Positions 1 to 7,872 of a DNA stretch of 64,000 nucleotides are shown here, one piece after another. The notes beneath the pieces are model-generated. The model was not told where the DNA came from. It did not search any database and saw only the letters and a program-made list of their open reading frames with translations. Both the position numbers and the translations under genes were made by a program. Every line of letters begins with the position of its first letter. The stretch's first letter is position 1. This stretch comes from Achromobacter sp. RTa. Lineage in GTDB: Bacteria > Pseudomonadota > Gammaproteobacteria > Burkholderiales > Burkholderiaceae_B. The stretch spans positions 796,830-860,829 of the forward strand of contig NZ_JPYO01000042.1 of NCBI RefSeq assembly GCF_000757485.1, given 5' to 3'.

Positions 1-34
1 CAACGGTAAGTGATGTGCATGTTGCGTCCGCATC

Positions 35-59
35 GGCCTCGCCATCAGCGAGGCCTTTT
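35..59 (+). terminator. Rho-independent terminator at the left edge
   Basis: A perfect 8-bp stem (GGCCTCGC at 35-42, GCGAGGCC at 48-55) encloses a 5-nt loop and is followed by TTTT (56-59). It would end rightward transcription coming from outside the window. A TAA at 7-9 could be the stop codon of that upstream gene, but only two codons of it are visible, so no gene is called. Confidence 0.7.
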
Positions 60-665
60 CAATTATGACCGCACATATCTCCGCGCTACGCTTGGGCAAC
101 CCCTTCGGTTGCATCCCGCGTCCGTTCTTGCCGGACTGGCCGCGGGGGCAGGCCCAGCGGCTTCGCCTTGTTCCTCCCCCCGGCCGACAGGCTGCATAGC
201 TTCCAGAGGCATCAAGGGTAAAGGCTTCGCCCGGGATCCTCACCCGTTCCCTACGCTGCGCTTCGGGCTGCGGCTTCCGGTCCCGCCCTTGACGCCTCTT
301 CCGGCCAAACGACGTCAGTAGCGGTGCTGTCAAGCGGATGACGGGTCAAGGGGTTGGTGCGGCCCGCAGCCCACAGGGCGAGGACACGGCCCCTTGACGC
401 GGCAGGAGCGCCCCACGCTATGCCGGGGGCAGGAGTTCCGGGCCAAAGGCCCGCAACCCCCTGCTCCCGAGGCTCCCGCCGGCGAGGGTGGAGAGTCCAG
501 AGAGGCAAAGCCTCTTTGGAAACTACGGCCAGTACGCAGCCGATATTGGCGTCCATAGCAGGTAAAACAAGACAATTTCAGCGCACCACCTCTGTGGCTG
601 CGCGTACCTAAACCAAATTACCCATACTTCTTGTAAGATCGAGTTACCTACGGCAAGGAGACACC
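60..665. other. Non-coding, GC-rich, hairpin-rich stretch in the island
   Basis: About 600 bases without a convincing gene: overlapping frames exist on both strands, but none has family resemblance. Visible structure includes a long-range inverted repeat (GTCAAGGGG at 345-353 with CCCCTTGAC at 390-398; a further CCCTTGAC lies at 286-293) and two tight hairpins with identical AAA loops: CGGGCC/GGCCCG at 439-453 and AGAGGC/GCCTCT at 501-515, the latter followed by TT. The block is much more GC-rich than the genes to its right. It could be a structured RNA, a transfer-related site or a relic; the sequence alone does not say. Confidence 0.45.
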
Positions 666-899
666 ATGGCTGGCAAGGGTAAATGCAGACAACAGCCCCG
701 CAAAACCATATCGGATACCGAACGCAGCCGCCGGCAATCGGCAGTTAACTATGCGCGGGCCTCCGTCGGTCTAGAAGGTTTCTCGCTCAGTGAAGCAGAT
801 GAGGCCCACGCTCAGCGTTTCGTCGATGGTCAGATAAGCCTGCAAGAGTTTGTGCAGCCGCGCGCTGACGCATTAGCGCTCCCAAAGTCTTCGTCATGA
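666..899 (+). CDS. Orphan VbhA-like antitoxin (Fic inhibitor family)
   Basis: A 77-aa protein resembling the small antitoxin VbhA, which blocks Fic-domain AMP-transferases by placing an inhibitory helix in their active site. The family inhibitory signature (S/T)xxxE(G/N) is present as S33-V-G-L-E37-G38. It is followed by an acidic helix and a G-(E/Q)-I-S-L-x-E-type ending (residues about 54-62) typical of the family. The basic N-terminus (residues 1-25) is longer than in VbhA. Start: ATG with AAGGAG 7 nt upstream. A Fic toxin normally follows and overlaps the antitoxin. Here no Fic motif (HPFxxGNGR) is found nearby on either strand, so the toxin is lost, lies elsewhere in the island, or the protein has another job. 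The family assignment is from pattern memory and fairly firm; the function is inferred. Confidence 0.65.
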   Translation: MAGKGKCRQQPRKTISDTERSRRQSAVNYARASVGLEGFSLSEADEAHAQRFVDGQISLQEFVQPRADALALPKSSS

Positions 900-1011
900 C
901 GAAGAAATTTAGGATTTGGGGACTAGTGCAGGATAGGCTGTCGCCGGTATTTGTATTGCACAATCATGCTATCGAGATGCGTTTAATCCTGAGGAAGCTC
1001 ACGGAATCACT

Positions 1012-2133
1012 CTATCTCGGCTCAAGACACAAGATCATTTCGTCGGCATTCAAGCGTGCGAGTCGAGGACCTTGCCCGCTCAAAGCCGGACCACCCAAGG
1101 TACTGAACACACTAGAAACGATTTGAGTTCTCGCCTCAAAAATTTCTGACGCATAGTTTTTGATCATATCTGCGTCAACGCCATTCGAACATTCGTGGTC
1201 TGGGAACGTGATGATCGCCGATACTTCTCGCGCGGCTAACGTTACAAGAAGATCCTGTATTGCCAGCTTAGCAGTTGTTTTCTGGCTGTACTTCGAACTA
1301 GGGCGCTCATGAAGAGGGGGATAGCGGCCCACGCCAAACACCGGGCTTGTAGCGCCAACGGCAATCGCCTCGAGCACATGATAAAAGCGACTATATTGAA
1401 CAGCCGAGTAAGGCGGGTCTATAAAAACAAGATCGCCGGGTTGCAATTGAGAAGCTATCTCGTTGGCATCACCCACGTCTGACTTGCCAGACACTCGAGC
1501 ATGAATAGGAGCAAGCTGAGCAAGAGCTGCTTGCACATCTGCACAAAAATTGCGATGCCAGCTTATCTCCAAATATTTGATCGCGGTGTCAGTGGGTTGA
1601 AAAGGTTGTGCAGTGTGGCCGGGAGATGCTGCGCACTTACTAGCAGCCATTACAAGTGCCGCAAGACACACTTCCCGATTCGGCGATTTTGTGGGAACAG
1701 TATCCCTAAGCGCCTGAATCCAACATGCTTGGACGGGACTATAGTAGTGCCCGGCATAGGCATGCACTAAACTGGTTTGATCAAACTGGCATGCCCATTT
1801 ACGAGCCTTTATCACAAAAGCTGCGTTAACGACTGTAGCATCTGGCGCGCAGAATGCTTCAAATTTTGGAGTCGCTCGACGGACCCAGTCATTCCAAAGT
1901 CTGACCGGATTAACTGGATTATTTCGTTGCACCACTGCGGCAGCGAGCACCGCACTGTATCGCTGTAGATCGAATGCGAAAGTCGCTATCGGATAGCGTT
2001 GCGCTACGTGCCAAGCAACTGATGCAGAGCCTGTGAAGAGATCTACAAAACGCCTGTGCCGCCCCACCATATCCTCTAAAACGTCGCCTAAGCCATTTCC
2101 GAGCATTGCTCGCTTCGAACCCATGTATTTCAA
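1012..2133 (-). CDS. D12-class N6-adenine DNA methyltransferase
   Basis: A 373-aa S-adenosylmethionine-dependent DNA methyltransferase expected to methylate adenine at N6. It starts with the D12-type KYMGSKR motif (residues 2-8), has a motif I-like FVDLFTGSASVA (about 29-40) for cofactor binding, and a catalytic DPPYS at 239-243. It is longer than Dam (about 270 aa); the extra length lies between motifs I and IV and holds a PGHTAQPF stretch near residue 171. The start is TTG at 2133: GGAG sits 9 nt upstream, the TTG overlaps the previous gene's stop (TTGA), and the next ATG would cut off the conserved KYM. It is the last gene of a coupled operon with the 432-aa and DGQHR proteins. No restriction endonuclease is adjacent, so it may be a solitary modifier or part of a non-classical system. 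The target sequence cannot be read from the gene. Confidence 0.85.
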   Translation of the reverse strand: MKYMGSKRAMLGNGLGDVLEDMVGRHRRFVDLFTGSASVAWHVAQRYPIATFAFDLQRYSAVLAAAVVQRNNPVNPVRLWNDWVRRATPKFEAFCAPDATVVNAAFVIKARKWACQFDQTSLVHAYAGHYYSPVQACWIQALRDTVPTKSPNREVCLAALVMAASKCAASPGHTAQPFQPTDTAIKYLEISWHRNFCADVQAALAQLAPIHARVSGKSDVGDANEIASQLQPGDLVFIDPPYSAVQYSRFYHVLEAIAVGATSPVFGVGRYPPLHERPSSKYSQKTTAKLAIQDLLVTLAAREVSAIITFPDHECSNGVDADMIKNYASEIFEARTQIVSSVFSTLGGPALSGQGPRLARLNADEMILCLEPR

Positions 2134-3428
2134 AGACTAGTACTCCATGCAAGCATCGCATCTGCTCTGGCCAGCAGGTGAGTATCCGTACTACGTGAAG
2201 GCGTAGCAGTCAATTGTGCGGGTAACGGCATTGGGGGAACAGGAAGTTGACTAAGATGTTCGAAATCCATCCATTTGTCTTCAGGTCTCCCACCGTCGGT
2301 GGGATCGAAAAGCCCCACATGCTCCAACCAATCCTTAAGCCATTCTTTAGCCGGTGTCGATGGATAGCTAGCAAGCGCACCATTTGGCATAAGTGTTGCT
2401 AAGCGGAGCAAGAAGAATGCGCGAGCCACCATATTTGACGGATTCAAATCAGGAGCGAACGCCAGTTGAAAAATTGACGAAGACGACGACTCACCATTAA
2501 AGAAAGATTCAAGTGTCATGCGCGGGGTACCTGTTGATTTCTCAAGGTCACCAATCAGACGTTGCAACCAAGCAGTTCTAGCTGCTTCATCCGCCACAAC
2601 GGTTTCGTCATTTAACTCCGCATGGACCAAATATCTGACAAGCTCCTGCTCGAATCTCAAGCCGAAGCCGGTAGGCTCGGCTAACGCCCACAAGTCACGT
2701 ACAAATTCAAAGTCAGCAGCTTGCATCGGATGCAGCGCAGTCCTAGCCGTTGGCGTCTCATAACTTGCCTTATTGCGGGCCTCATGTTCCTTACCCATGG
2801 ACAGATCAAGCGCCCAACGAGTTAACGTAGGGTTCGCGGCGACCCTACCGACAGACGCTTTGAGATCTCCAATCGTGATAGATGGAAGGATCTTTAACTG
2901 ATCCAGTAATAGCGCCTCAGCTGCAGGGGTCTTAGCCCAAGCCTCCCAAAGCTTCCACACCACGCTGTGCGTTCGCATCGCCCGCCAAGAAGGCACTTTT
3001 GATGCTCCGCTACGCTCCAAATAACTGTTGTCTCCGTTACTGATGCGCATGCCGTGGGACGACAGCAGGGATATAGCGGCACGTAGTTCGGCATAGTATG
3101 CAAAGTGGACTGCCTGTGCGGGGGCGTTGCCCAGCATTGACGATAGCGCAGCGGACAAAAACCTCCAACCTTCAGTCAAATGCACAAGGGCGTCTACGGC
3201 GAGAGACGTTGGGGTTGTATGCGGCTCTGTCGCTAGCAATAGCGGAGCTCCAAAAGTCGACGCTACTCTTTGGAAGCTCGCGTAGCTACTCTGTATTAAA
3301 CTCGGAGCGCACAAATCGGCGGGGATCGGACTAGGCGGCGCTGTCGCCGTCGCACCCTGTGGCTGCCGATTCTGAGACGGAGTCTGTTTAGCGTGATTAC
3401 CGCGCTTGCGGCGATGTCGACTACTCAT
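2130..3428 (-). CDS. Unrecognised 432-aa protein between DGQHR protein and methyltransferase
   Basis: I do not recognise this family. The N-terminus is strongly basic (MSSRHRRKRG), followed by a Pro/Gln/Ala-rich linker to about residue 40; the rest looks like a soluble, mainly helical protein. One helix around a YYAELRAAISLL stretch, followed by S-H-G-M-R-I, recalls HEPN-like or YaaC-like helical proteins, but this is only a guess. The chosen start is ATG at 3428: it has TTGGAG just upstream and overlaps the DGQHR stop by 8 nt (ATGAGTAG). A longer frame to 3482 would add a false hydrophobic N-terminus that is really an out-of-frame reading of the DGQHR gene. Its stop overlaps the methyltransferase TTG start, so the three proteins are probably made together in fixed order. 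Confidence 0.75.
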   Translation of the reverse strand: MSSRHRRKRGNHAKQTPSQNRQPQGATATAPPSPIPADLCAPSLIQSSYASFQRVASTFGAPLLLATEPHTTPTSLAVDALVHLTEGWRFLSAALSSMLGNAPAQAVHFAYYAELRAAISLLSSHGMRISNGDNSYLERSGASKVPSWRAMRTHSVVWKLWEAWAKTPAAEALLLDQLKILPSITIGDLKASVGRVAANPTLTRWALDLSMGKEHEARNKASYETPTARTALHPMQAADFEFVRDLWALAEPTGFGLRFEQELVRYLVHAELNDETVVADEAARTAWLQRLIGDLEKSTGTPRMTLESFFNGESSSSSIFQLAFAPDLNPSNMVARAFFLLRLATLMPNGALASYPSTPAKEWLKDWLEHVGLFDPTDGGRPEDKWMDFEHLSQLPVPPMPLPAQLTATPSRSTDTHLLARADAMLAWSTSL

Positions 3429-4968
3429 TGCTCCAACCCAAAATAGCAAGAGCGCGAGTAGCAGCATCGCGAACATTAACATCTTTGGACATTGAAGCGG
3501 CTGTCAAAGCTGCCTTATTCAGTGCTTTGTAACCACTACTTCCGCGATATTGACCTTGTACAACTTTGTCTTGCTCAGCAATGCCGGGGGCGGCGCTAGT
3601 TCTCCAGTCCACCCCATCGACTAATGCGACAGCCACTTCACTGACAAAAGTCGTGAGGCTTCGGTTTGACTCAAGTTGTTCCAGCGCCTTTGCAACGAAT
3701 TCATCAGCGGGCTCGGATTCTTCCTCAGACCCTTCAATTTCTAGCAATCCGATTCTGTCATACACCAACTGCGCAAGTGCATTGTAGGCAAAGCTGATTG
3801 CACGAAAGCCTTGATCAGTCGCCAAAAGGGTATATGGGCCCTCAAACGCGTAGGCCGCCAAATCGTCCCCCGATTTTCCTCCATTCTCGCCTAATAAGCG
3901 CTTCCAAGCTGCCTTTGATGATGCAGCGGCTGTGCGCACGGCATTCCAGCAAAGTATGAGGAATGCAGCTTGTTCCGGCCGTCTCCAACGAATAATGTAG
4001 CGATTTCCGTTTTTGTCGATCGAGCCGAACAGTCCACCAAGTTTAGTAATATCTTCCGGGTCGGCATCCGCATCATTCCCTTTCGCCCAAGTCCGTACGA
4101 ACGTCGCCATTAATGATCTAATCGCCGCAGCGTTCGAAACATGCCCATCTACACGCTTGCCGAAAAGCTCAATGCGATCTTTCCAGGGGCTAGATGGGTT
4201 TCGCCAAAGGACCTCGACTAACTCTTGAGATCGATGCTCTTGATAAATCTTGATTGACTCGCCTCTTTTGAGCCATTCTTGATCCCGAAGCTCCGGGTAC
4301 AAATCAAATGCCAAACTTGTATTGATGCGTTTGGGCTCGACGTTAATAACCCAGAACAAATAGGCTTGCCACGTGAGGGGTAAGTTATCGAATATGACGA
4401 CCGGCACTTCATAATCGTCTGGCAAGGAAATAAGGTCCGTAGCGAGCAAGCGATGCTGCCCGTCGACTATTTCTAGGGGCGGCAATGCCTGGGATGGATC
4501 TACATTCGAAGCAGAGAAATTCAGTTCGTAATGTGTTCCATCACCAGAAATGCTGACTATATCGTCAGTTGCGACGGTTCTTTCTTTGCCCTTTCGAGAT
4601 CGCACCTCGTTGGGTCCAAGGACATTGACAAGAATGCTGGTTGGCAACCAACCCGGGTTCACCAACTCCGTGTGCATGTGTGGGTCTAGCCCAGCTCCAG
4701 TCGACAAGGGAAATCCATACTCAAGATAGCGGCCGATCTTCGCCAGCCTGTCCTCATCATGCGTACGTTGATAACCAGCAACTTTGCTGGCTCGCCGATC
4801 CTCGACTGTTCGGGGTTGGACGCCGCTGAGGGCTCGGAGCGTTTTCAGTGAAAGCGATCCGACGTAGAAATGCGCTGGTGGCCGGGGGCGATTTCCTCCC
4901 CAAGTCGCAATATCCCATGTCTGTAGCCATTGGTTTACCCGAAGCAACGGCTTGCTTATCCTTGTCAT
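3421..4968 (-). CDS. DGQHR-domain protein (DndB-like superfamily)
   Basis: A 515-aa protein with the DGQHR signature at residues 169-173 (context EIVDGQHRLLA) and an upstream GYQR...RLAKIGRYLE element (about 65-83), as in the DGQHR/ParB-like superfamily that includes DndB, a regulator of DNA phosphorothioation. The region after the signature keeps the family pattern (VVIFDNLP, then INVEPKRIN), and the C-terminal half is helical. The ATG at 4968 has a GAGGGA ribosome binding site about 7 nt upstream. It is the first gene of the leftward operon with the 432-aa protein and the adenine methyltransferase. No DndA/C/D/E, Ssp or dpd genes are visible, so a phosphorothioation or deazaguanine role is not supported here. 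A nucleic-acid-linked role in modification or defence is inferred from context. Confidence 0.8.
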   Translation of the reverse strand: MTRISKPLLRVNQWLQTWDIATWGGNRPRPPAHFYVGSLSLKTLRALSGVQPRTVEDRRASKVAGYQRTHDEDRLAKIGRYLEYGFPLSTGAGLDPHMHTELVNPGWLPTSILVNVLGPNEVRSRKGKERTVATDDIVSISGDGTHYELNFSASNVDPSQALPPLEIVDGQHRLLATDLISLPDDYEVPVVIFDNLPLTWQAYLFWVINVEPKRINTSLAFDLYPELRDQEWLKRGESIKIYQEHRSQELVEVLWRNPSSPWKDRIELFGKRVDGHVSNAAAIRSLMATFVRTWAKGNDADADPEDITKLGGLFGSIDKNGNRYIIRWRRPEQAAFLILCWNAVRTAAASSKAAWKRLLGENGGKSGDDLAAYAFEGPYTLLATDQGFRAISFAYNALAQLVYDRIGLLEIEGSEEESEPADEFVAKALEQLESNRSLTTFVSEVAVALVDGVDWRTSAAPGIAEQDKVVQGQYRGSSGYKALNKAALTAASMSKDVNVRDAATRALAILGWSNE

Positions 4969-5384
4969 TTTTATATCCCTCGGCGCATGTAAGTCTCCGT
5001 CCGACCATGATGATTTGGCTTTCAGTGGGAAGCACAGTACTAGAGCGCAATATCAAAGCAACAAGACGGGCAGGACTACCAACACAAACTTAAAGTCACA
5101 ATTTGTATTGTATAGCTTAAAGAACCACCATTGGCTATTCTATATGGCTCCTCCGGAAAGACGCACATCCCGGCATCCAGGCGACGCACAGAGCCGTAGC
5201 CATGGGGCACTAATCGCCGAACCACTTAAGTACTGTACCTAAGTTTCGGTACAGCACAGGTACAGCGACCAGCTTTCACCAATTCAGCTAAGATACGCTA
5301 ACCTACTGATTTGAAACTGGTTTTACTTATTTCAACCTACGCTAGAATTCGCCCCATTTCCCGGTAGAAACACTGTAACTCACC
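4969..5384. other. Non-coding end of the island, AT-rich, with operon promoter
   Basis: About 416 bases without a credible gene between the start of the DGQHR gene and the tRNA fragment. It must hold the promoter for the leftward three-gene operon. A TACAAT hexamer on the minus strand near 5105-5115 is a possible -10, but no good -35 goes with it. The part near the tRNA fragment carries the GGTACAG repeats listed separately and is typical of the recombinase-binding side of an attachment site. Confidence 0.5.
5233..5265. repeat. GGTACAG repeat cluster near the island end
   Basis: CTGTACC at 5233-5239 is inverted relative to GGTACAG at 5248-5254, and a second GGTACAG follows at 5259-5265, so the two direct copies are 11 bp apart, about one helical turn. 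Phased short repeats 120-150 bp from an att core are what arm-type integrase sites or excisionase sites look like. This role is inferred; they could also be an operator. Confidence 0.5.
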
Positions 5385-5439
5385 GACTCAAAATCCCCCG
5401 CCGCAAGGCGTGCCGGTTCGATTCCGGCCCCGGGCACCA
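5385..5439 (+). other. attR: 3' fragment of tRNA-Leu(CAA) bounding the island
   Basis: From the anticodon loop onward this is the 3' end of a class II leucine tRNA. It has the loop CTCAAAA with anticodon CAA, a long variable arm (CCCGCCGCAAGGCG), a perfect T-arm (GCCGG-TTCGATT-CCGGC) and the encoded CCA (5437-5439). The 5' acceptor strand, D-arm and most of the 5' anticodon stem are missing: only the G-A next to the loop still pairs, and the two bases before it are mismatched. It therefore cannot make a tRNA. Integration of an element at a tRNA 3' end leaves the intact gene at one end and a copy of the 3' part at the other, so the island lies to the left and the intact gene beyond position 1. 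The change in base composition falls exactly here. Confidence 0.85.
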
Positions 5440-5450
5440 GAATTCAAAAA

Positions 5451-5481
5451 GCCGTTGACGTTCGCCGTCAACGGCTTTTTT
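5451..5481 (+). terminator. Terminator behind the tRNA-Leu 3' end
   Basis: A perfect 10-bp stem (GCCGTTGACG at 5451-5460, CGTCAACGGC at 5466-5475) with loop TTCGC, then six T (5476-5481); AAAAA precedes it, so it could work in both directions. It begins 11 nt after the CCA and is presumably the native terminator of the leucine tRNA gene. Confidence 0.9.
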
Positions 5482-5605
5482 CTCGACCTTGGCACAGACC
5501 ACCTAGACGGTCTTCAGTCCTGTACACAGCCTCGCGCGGCCTCATCAGCACGCGTTCACTGATACCCCTTCGCCGCCTCGGCGCAAACCCAAGCGGCAAA
5601 ATCGG

Positions 5606-6595
5606 TCAATTAACAGTCACACCCGCTTCGCGCACCACATCGCCCCACAAAGAAATCTCCTTGACGATCTGATCGCGAAAAGCCTGCGGGCTGCCTGGCG
5701 CGGCTTCTTCCCCGGTTACCTTGAGACGGTCGGCCATTTCGGGCGTCACGACGGCCGCATTGATCGCGGCGTTGAGCTTGGCCTGCACCTGCGGCGGCAC
5801 GCCCTTGGGTGCGATGATGCCGTACCACACCGTTACGTCGTACGGCACGCCGGCCTCGCGCACCGTCGGGATATCCGGCGCCGAGGACACGCGCTGCGGC
5901 AAGGTCACGGCCAGCACTTTCAGGCGCTTGTCCTCGCGGTAGGGCAGCGTCGAGCCCGCCGTGGTCAGCATCGCATTGACCTGGCCTGAGACAGTGTCCG
6001 TCAGAGCTGGTGCGGATCCCTTGTAGGGTATGTGGACCATGGAAATACCGGCCGTCTTCAAGAAGGCTTCCATCGCCAGATGCGATATCCCGCCCGTGCC
6101 CGACGAAGCATAGGTCAGCCCGCCCGGTTTCTTCTTGGCCAAGGCCACCAGTTCGCCCAGGGTGTCCACCGGCACGCTGGGATTGACGGACACGAAGAAT
6201 GGCGCGCGCGCGATCATGCCGATCGGCGTCATGTCTTCCACCGGATCGAACGGCAGCTTGTACAGGCTGGGATTGACGGAATAGCTATTGGAAATCAAGA
6301 TCAGGGTGTAGCCGTCGGGCGCTGCCCTCAGGCCCTGCTCCACGCCCAGCTTGCCGCCCGCGCCTGGGCGGTTCTCCACCACCACGGGCTGCTTCAGGCC
6401 TTCGGACAGCACCTGTCCGAGGAGACGCGCTATCCCGTCATTGCCGCCTCCGGCGGCAAAGGGCACGATCAGCTTGATCGGCTGCGAAGGATAGTCGTCC
6501 GCGTGCGCGTTGGGAACCGATGCAGCAAACGCCACGGCAGCCAGCGTCATCCCCAGTACCGCCCTGCCCAGCTTGGCGCCGGATAGCATTGTCAT
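5606..6595 (-). CDS. Bug/TctC-family periplasmic solute-binding protein
   Basis: A 329-aa extracytoplasmic binding protein of the tripartite tricarboxylate transporter class, expanded in Bordetella-type genomes. It shows a Sec signal peptide ending in NAHA-DD, then YPSQPIKLIVPFAAGGG and VVENRPGAGG, followed by the G-YTL-LI and P-Y-G landmarks of the fold, which bind a carboxylate through two water-bridged loops. The start at 6595 has a GGAGGAG site 7 nt upstream; a longer frame adds 13 residues in front of the signal peptide. No TctA/TctB membrane genes are in the window, so it is an orphan or works with a distant permease. It lies downstream of the dehydratase/aldolase genes but is separated from them by 314 bases, so it may have its own promoter. 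Confidence 0.9.
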   Translation of the reverse strand: MTMLSGAKLGRAVLGMTLAAVAFAASVPNAHADDYPSQPIKLIVPFAAGGGNDGIARLLGQVLSEGLKQPVVVENRPGAGGKLGVEQGLRAAPDGYTLILISNSYSVNPSLYKLPFDPVEDMTPIGMIARAPFFVSVNPSVPVDTLGELVALAKKKPGGLTYASSGTGGISHLAMEAFLKTAGISMVHIPYKGSAPALTDTVSGQVNAMLTTAGSTLPYREDKRLKVLAVTLPQRVSSAPDIPTVREAGVPYDVTVWYGIIAPKGVPPQVQAKLNAAINAAVVTPEMADRLKVTGEEAAPGSPQAFRDQIVKEISLWGDVVREAGVTVN

Positions 6596-6909
6596 GTTTG
6601 TCTCCTCCTTGATCGGCCGCTGTGCGGCGGCCACGCAAAATGGTGAAAGGCGTCAGACTATAAACTTAACGAGTGAAGTTGTAATCCGGCGCCTTTCTTC
6701 GGGATCTCCTCGCGTGCGTTGAACGGCGCTTTTGATGTTGTATGCCGTGCTTGGAACGCATGATCCCGAAAATTTTCCACCAGCGTCGCCACCACGGATT
6801 TGTGCAGCGATTACTCCGCATGACGGCACAGAAAAGATGCCAGACTACATTTTTAATTACTGGATTCTGTAGCCCGGCACCTTTCCAGAACTGCCCCCGA
6901 CCGCCCCCG
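6596..6909. other. Intergenic region without a recognised feature
   Basis: 314 bases between the Bug gene start and the stop of the aldolase-like gene. It should hold the Bug promoter on the minus strand. I see no strong terminator hairpin, repeat or gene in it; the central part (about 6830-6870) is AT-rich compared with its surroundings. Confidence 0.4.
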
Positions 6910-7839
6910 TCATCTCCCCCAGCGCAACACCAGCGGATCCAGCCGGCGGGCGGTCTCCAGCAACCCCTTGCGGGTTTCGGGATGCAGGGACGGCCATGGA
7001 TGCCGCGGGGCATCGCAGTCGATGACGCCTCCTTCCTTCATCAGCGCTTTGGCCGCCAGAAAGCCGGCCTGCCTGTTTTCGTAGTTGATCAGGGGCAGCC
7101 AGGCCTGGTATTGGGCGAAGGCCCGGTCATGGTCGCCGTCGCGGTGGGCTTCGATGATGGGCTTGATGCCGTCGACGAAGCCGCCGCCCGTCATCGAGCC
7201 GGTGGCGCCCGCGTCGAGGTCCGCGAGCAGCGTAATGCCCTCTTCGCCATCCCACGGGCCTTCGACGGCGTCACCGCCGAGTTCGATGAGTTCGCGCAGC
7301 TTGCCTGCGGCGCCCGCCGTCTCCATCTTGAAGTACGAGACGTGCTCGATCTCCCGGGCCATACGGGCAAGAAATGCCGGCGACATGGGGGTTCCGGCCG
7401 CCGGCGCATCCTGGATCATGATGGGGATACCCAATGCGTCGGACAGGCGCGCGTAGAACTCGTGGATCTGGGCCTCGCCCACGCGGAAAGTTGCGCCGTG
7501 ATAGGGCGGCATCACCATCACCATGGCCGCGCCCATCTCCTGGGCGCGGCGGCTGCGTTCGATGCATAGCCGGGAACTGAAGTGGCTGGTCGTCACGATC
7601 ACGGGAACGCGCCCGCCGACTGTTTCCAGTACGTGGCGGGTCAGGACTTCGCGCTCGTCGTCGGCCAGCAGGAACTGTTCCGAGTAGTTCGCCAGGACGC
7701 ACACCCCGTCGGCGCCCGAATCGAGCATGAAGTTGACGCAGCGCCGCTGCCCCTCGAGATCGAGGGAGCCGTCCTCTTTGAAGATCGTCGGAACGACGGG
7801 ATAGATGCCGCGATGGCGAGGGTTCTTGTGTCGGGCCAT
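6910..7839 (-). CDS. DapA-superfamily dehydratase/aldolase (sugar-acid type)
   Basis: A 309-aa TIM-barrel enzyme of the DHDPS/N-acetylneuraminate lyase superfamily, which forms a Schiff base with a 2-keto acid. The substrate loop TTSHFSS and the Schiff-base lysine (F-K-M-E-T) are visible. The usual tyrosine motif (Y-N-x-P) is replaced by Q-D-A-P, which argues against dihydrodipicolinate synthase and fits the 2-keto-3-deoxy-sugar-acid dehydratase type; that reading is inference. The ATG at 7839 has GGAGGAG upstream. It follows the UxaA-like gene by 33 nt, as expected for sequential dehydration and cleavage of an aldonate or hexarate. Metabolic substrate unknown. Confidence 0.85.
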   Translation of the reverse strand: MARHKNPRHRGIYPVVPTIFKEDGSLDLEGQRRCVNFMLDSGADGVCVLANYSEQFLLADDEREVLTRHVLETVGGRVPVIVTTSHFSSRLCIERSRRAQEMGAAMVMVMPPYHGATFRVGEAQIHEFYARLSDALGIPIMIQDAPAAGTPMSPAFLARMAREIEHVSYFKMETAGAAGKLRELIELGGDAVEGPWDGEEGITLLADLDAGATGSMTGGGFVDGIKPIIEAHRDGDHDRAFAQYQAWLPLINYENRQAGFLAAKALMKEGGVIDCDAPRHPWPSLHPETRKGLLETARRLDPLVLRWGR

Positions 7840-7872
7840 GAGGCTCCTCCGTGAGCAATGGAAGTGGGCAGA

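Noticed and set aside
896-1126. Reading frame starting with an ATGA overlap on the VbhA-like gene, placed like a Fic toxin
   Set aside because: It has no Fic motif, has unusual composition and runs antisense into the methyltransferase gene. Only the overlap is suggestive.
5385-5439. Functional tRNA-Leu gene
   Set aside because: The 5' acceptor strand and D-arm are missing and the anticodon stem cannot form, so it is only an att-site copy of the 3' end.
1-5439. Integrase, transposase or CRISPR array belonging to the island
   Set aside because: None could be found in the visible part; no array of regularly spaced repeats exists anywhere in the window.
6742-7569. Histidine run in a rightward frame opposite the DapA-like gene, resembling a metal-binding protein
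   Set aside because: It comes from reading the complementary strand of repeated ATG/GTG codons in the real gene.
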